A stretch of DNA of 64,000 nt from Edaphochlamys debaryana. Its lineage: Eukaryota; Chlorophyta; Chlorophyceae; Chlamydomonadales. Made by a program: the position numbers and the translations under genes. How positions within the stretch are numbered: the stretch's first letter is position 1; every line of letters begins with the position of its first letter. Location of the stretch: contig JAEHOE010000074.1 in NCBI GenBank assembly GCA_016858145.1, forward strand, positions 186,001 to 250,000, given 5' to 3'. The notes beneath the pieces were generated by a model. The model did no database searches and was not told where the DNA came from. It worked only from the letters and a program-made list of their open reading frames with translations. Positions 61,214 through 64,000 of the stretch are shown here, in pieces.

Positions 61214-61822
61214 TTACGCGGCGTCGCAAAAGAGCTCCGGGAAGACCAGCTTGATAGCGGCGTAACGCTGGATGATGAGGCACTCCCACTCGGCCATGGC
61301 CTCCAGCGCCGGAGTGATGAGGGACGCCATCTCCTCTACGTCGTCGTCGAGCTCTGCGATGTCGTTGGGGTGTGCGTCGCGGTTGCGGCGCGTGATGATA
61401 CGGTCTGCTGCCCGCATTAGCGTCTCCGGCTCCACTTGCAGGGCCCCAGCGAAGGCCCGAACGCTGTCGTCCTGCGCCCCGCGCTGCTTGACGTGCTGGC
61501 TGTGCTTCGTCTTCCGCAGCTCCTCGCCAAAGGCCACCTTGATAACGTGTGCCGCGACGTTGCGGAGCTTGCGCAGGTGACTCTTGGCGTGCAGGTTGTG
61601 CATCTCCTCCTTCAGGCTCGCGTTTTTCTTTTCCAGGCTCACGACTTTCTGGTTTAGCGCTCGACTCTCGTTGGCCAGGTCAGACGGTCGCGAAACGGTG
61701 ACGTGGAGCTCTTGCGTCCCCAAGCGGCGCCCAAAGTGCCAGTCCGTCACGACCATCTCGCTGTTGTGAACGAGCCGAGGAGGTAGCTGGCCGGCTGCGA
61801 GGCAGACACTGACGCTAGGCAT
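61214..61822 (-). CDS. Orphan coiled-coil protein, single exon
   Basis: An intronless 202-residue ORF with ATG and stop. Residues 50-82 form a heptad-like coiled coil (RALNQKVVSLEKKNASLKEE). A basic stretch (HLRKLRNVAAHVIKV, then KTKHSQHVKQRG) and a helical, acidic C-terminal half (RRNRDAHPNDIAELDDDVEE) follow. No family is recognised. The mix of charged helices is unlike the low-complexity shadow ORFs of the window, which supports coding. Lack of introns among intron-rich neighbours suggests a retrocopy, a mobile-element gene or a lineage-specific gene. Codon use includes more AAG/GAG/AAC-rich stretches and less Gly/Ala/Pro than neighbours. Confidence 0.55.
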   Translation of the reverse strand: MPSVSVCLAAGQLPPRLVHNSEMVVTDWHFGRRLGTQELHVTVSRPSDLANESRALNQKVVSLEKKNASLKEEMHNLHAKSHLRKLRNVAAHVIKVAFGEELRKTKHSQHVKQRGAQDDSVRAFAGALQVEPETLMRAADRIITRRNRDAHPNDIAELDDDVEEMASLITPALEAMAEWECLIIQRYAAIKLVFPELFCDAA

Positions 61823-62302
61823 GATTCTGAGTTCAGGGCTCCGGCGAACTTAGCTCACCATAGCATGAAAGCAATGTCTTTCCCGTTTGGAGTGCACAGG
61901 AAGGCTCCTAGCGCTACAATGCAGTGCTACGTTGGGCTCCAGTTGCGGCTTAAAGATCGCTTTCAACGCTTGCCCTGGCAAGGGCGTCAGCCCGCAAGCA
62001 GCTGTACGGCAGTGCGTCGCTGGAAGGGGGGCGTGGGTACGGATTATTCGGGCTTGTCGCGGGGAGTTTCAGGAGGGGCGGGGGCTGGGAGTTGGACCGG
62101 CTGGTGGGCCCGCTGGTACCTACCCTACGCATGTTACCGCACGAGAACGTTCCCCTGTTGACCTTGCATTTACACTTCTGTCAGCCGGGTACCACTGGGC
62201 GGGGATCCGGGTCTGGACCTGTTTGCCCGCTCCCACTATACACAACACCCCTATACACCATAGTAAGCTCATACGGGCAGCGAGGAGCCGATCCCAGACA
62301 CT
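61823..62302. other. Gap between the coiled-coil ORF and the Cys-rich fragment
   Basis: 480 bp with no supported ORF. It is placed to contain the promoter of the minus-strand coiled-coil ORF and any 5' exon of the plus-strand Cys-rich fragment. Confidence 0.4.
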
Positions 62303-62608
62303 TTGACCCGGTGGCAAGTCGCATGCGATAGCATTTGTCCTCCAGCTGCTCTTGCTGCCTTTTACAAAAGCGGAAAGCCTTGTAACTACTGCCTAATATG
62401 CGGCACGGCTGGTCGGGAGGGCATTCGAGGCTGGAGGAAGTGCAGCGTGGACTGCTTCTCGCGCTGCGGGCTGTCGCCCGCGGTGCTCGCTGTGCGCCAG
62501 CAGCAAGGCGCCAGCTGCCCGGACGCGATCGTGCACAACACGTGCTACAAGGACGTGCTCCTGCCGGCGCTCCAGGCGCTCCGGGCGCAGCAGGAGGCCG
62601 CAATTTAG
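62303..62608 (+). pseudogene. Cys-rich zinc-finger-like coding fragment, no ATG
   Basis: The frame encodes about 100 residues with spaced cysteines (CNYCLICGTAG, KCSVDCFSRC, then SCPDAIVHNTCYKDVL) that look like a zinc-binding fold, ending at a TAG. There is no in-frame ATG before the cysteines, so it is an internal or last exon, or a gene remnant. A second frame just downstream (about 62780-62900) encodes an orderly helical segment (FEAYDMSDLDPLERALRHGI), which may be a further exon or the same gene after a frameshift. The family is not recognised. Confidence 0.3.
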
Positions 62609-63149
62609 AGGATGGGGACGCGAGCAACCAAGCAGAAGGCAGTCGCGGTGCCCAGCCCACCGCAACGGCAAGCGACGGGCAAGCTGCGGAAGGTCGACAA
62701 GCGGAGACACCGACGCACAGTCGGTGGCCTGCGCCCAGTACTGGCTCCAGTGCGAGCCGCTGCGGAAGGCGCTGCACTGCCGTGGCTTCACACGTCGAGG
62801 CGACGGTCATGCGAGTACTGGCGGAGGGGTTCGAGGCGTACGACATGAGTGACCTGGACCCCCTGGAGCGCGCGCTGCGCCACGGGATTGCACCGGGGAC
62901 GAGAGCAGGCGTCCAGTGGCCTGCCATCTCCGGTGGTCACGCCCCACAGCCGGAGGGGGACTACAAAGCACCCAAACCGCACAACACCAGGCGAAACGCC
63001 AACCCCGCTCACTAGCACGGACGCGCAGCGCAAACCCGCATCCCGCACAGAAAAAAAACGCAAACGCAACCGGACCCAACGGCACACGACAACGGAGCAG
63101 GACCCAAGAACGCACAAAAGGCAGCAGCTGAACAGACAGAGGGAAGCCC

Positions 63150-63245
63150 CGGACCCCGACCTAGGACCAAAACCGGCACCCAGACCCAGACCCGAACAGC
63201 ACCCAGACCAAGACCAAAACCCAGACCGAGACCCAGACCTCAACA
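63150..63245. repeat. CCCAGACC-type short tandem tract
   Basis: Imperfect repeats of cccagaccc/ccaagacc units with a period near 6-9 bp. In the plus frame they read Arg/Pro/Asp/Gln. Confidence 0.6.
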
Positions 63246-63359
63246 GGACAGGCGAAACAGAGCGGCACCCCACCACACCCAAGCCCGGACGCGTGCAGGG
63301 GCCAAACACGACATGCCTGACGGGCCAAGGCCCAGCGGGACGACCAGCGGAAGGCGGAC

Positions 63360-63640
63360 GGGGTAGGGCGGCGGCAGTGGCGGCGTCGGTGAAGGCGGTG
63401 GCGGAGGCGGCGGTGGCGGCGGAGAAGGAGGGGGAGGCGGCGGAGGCGGCGGAGGGGGAGGCGGGGGCAGAGGCCGAGGCTGAGGTGGAGGCTGAGGCCG
63501 AGGCTGAGGCTGAGGCTGAGGCGAAGGCGGAGGCGAGGGCGGGGGTGGGGGTGGGGGTGGGGGTTGAGGTGGGGGCGTGGTCGGAGGCGGAGGGAGCAGG
63601 AGGCGGGGGTTGGGTGGGGCTGGGGGTGGGGACGTGTGCG
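63360..63640. repeat. Purine-rich GGCGGAGGC/GAGGCTGAGGC tract
   Basis: About 280 bp of the plus strand is almost purely G and A with scattered C, in GGCGGAGGC and GAGGCTGAGGC units. The minus strand reads as PPPPPSPPP proline-serine repeats. The purine/pyrimidine strand bias could favour triplex (H-DNA) formation. Confidence 0.7.
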
Positions 63641-64000
63641 CTCCTCGTGTGCGCTCCTCGTCGTCGAGGTAATCGTCGCGGATAGCCAATATGAACGTGT
63701 GCGAGACAATGGTCAACCCTGCAGTCTGAAGCGCATCGATGCTGTCGACCTCGTGTGCGATACGCGACCAGTCACGACGGTGTTGTCGCTTGCTCTTGGG
63801 CAACATTATCGGGAACGTAAGCCCGGGACGAACGTTGTCAACAGCGTGGACGGGTGCGACACGATGTTGCGAGGCAACTCGGGTTTCATCACCGCTGCAC
63901 CCCAGGCAGTGGGGGCAGTGGGGAAGGGGAACTGGGGACGAGGTTAGGCGAACAAGAGTGTCTGTCCTCCTCAGGACAGGGAAAATGTAGCAGACACGCT

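Larger units (their letters stand above)
62609..64000. other. Right-end low-complexity region, coding status unclear
   Basis: It contains a (CCCAGACC)-like tract, a long purine-rich tract and, on the minus strand from the window edge to about 63240, an open frame. That frame reads CPHCLGCSGDETRV, then DWSRIAHEVDSIDALQ, then a long PPPPPSPPP-type proline stretch. Pro/Ser tracts of this type are typical of volvocine wall and matrix proteins. The plus frame over the same bases is also open (EAEAEAE and VVEVIVADSQYERV). The strand cannot be settled here. Confidence 0.3.

Noticed and set aside
1..64000. tRNA, rRNA and CRISPR arrays
   Set aside because: No cloverleaf with matching T-loop, no rRNA-like conserved blocks and no regularly spaced repeats were seen by eye; a tRNAscan run would be decisive for tRNAs.

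Overview
The window is nuclear DNA of a green alga, most likely a flagellated chlorophyte of the Chlamydomonas/Volvox group. Signs for this are very high GC, long genes with many short introns, alanine-, glycine- and proline-rich linkers, TGTAA polyadenylation signals after several stops, and a rotatin (basal body) gene, which points to a flagellate. The order is inferred from these traits; no marker gene in the window proves it. Exon structures were built by hand from GT/GC...AG boundaries and reading-frame continuity, so each gene is one CDS spanning its introns, with exons listed.

Layout. (1) 11928 to <1, minus: a very large receptor-like kinase with a signal peptide, many C-type lectin-like (CTLD) and PAN/Apple domains, one WSC-like module, one membrane span and a kinase domain cut by the window edge. 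(2) 14792-17956, minus: a membrane-anchored TKL-type kinase with no ectodomain. (3) 18332-30471, plus: rotatin (RTTN/Ana3 family), 29 exons. (4) 31070-32103, plus: a small Pro/Gly/Met-repeat protein. (5) 33126-40825, minus: an HrpB-type DEAH helicase with a probable organelle transit peptide, 21 exons. (6) 41707-44307, plus: an AMSH-type JAMM deubiquitinase. (7) 45234-48105, minus: a TM9SF/EMP70 nonaspanin. (8) 48452-58397, plus: TRAPPC8/Trs85, 27 exons. (9) 58.4-64 kb: gene-poor, with a duplicated block, an orphan coiled-coil ORF, a Cys-rich coding fragment and low-complexity repeats.

How the genes relate. There is no operon. Genes 1 and 2 may form a receptor/cytoplasmic-kinase pair (inference). 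TM9SF, TRAPPC8 and AMSH all act in endomembrane traffic, and TM9SF and TRAPPC8 are divergent with only 346 bp between start codons. Gene 2 and rotatin are divergent across 375 bp. Three GC-AG introns are required to keep frame, in gene 2, HrpB and TRAPPC8.
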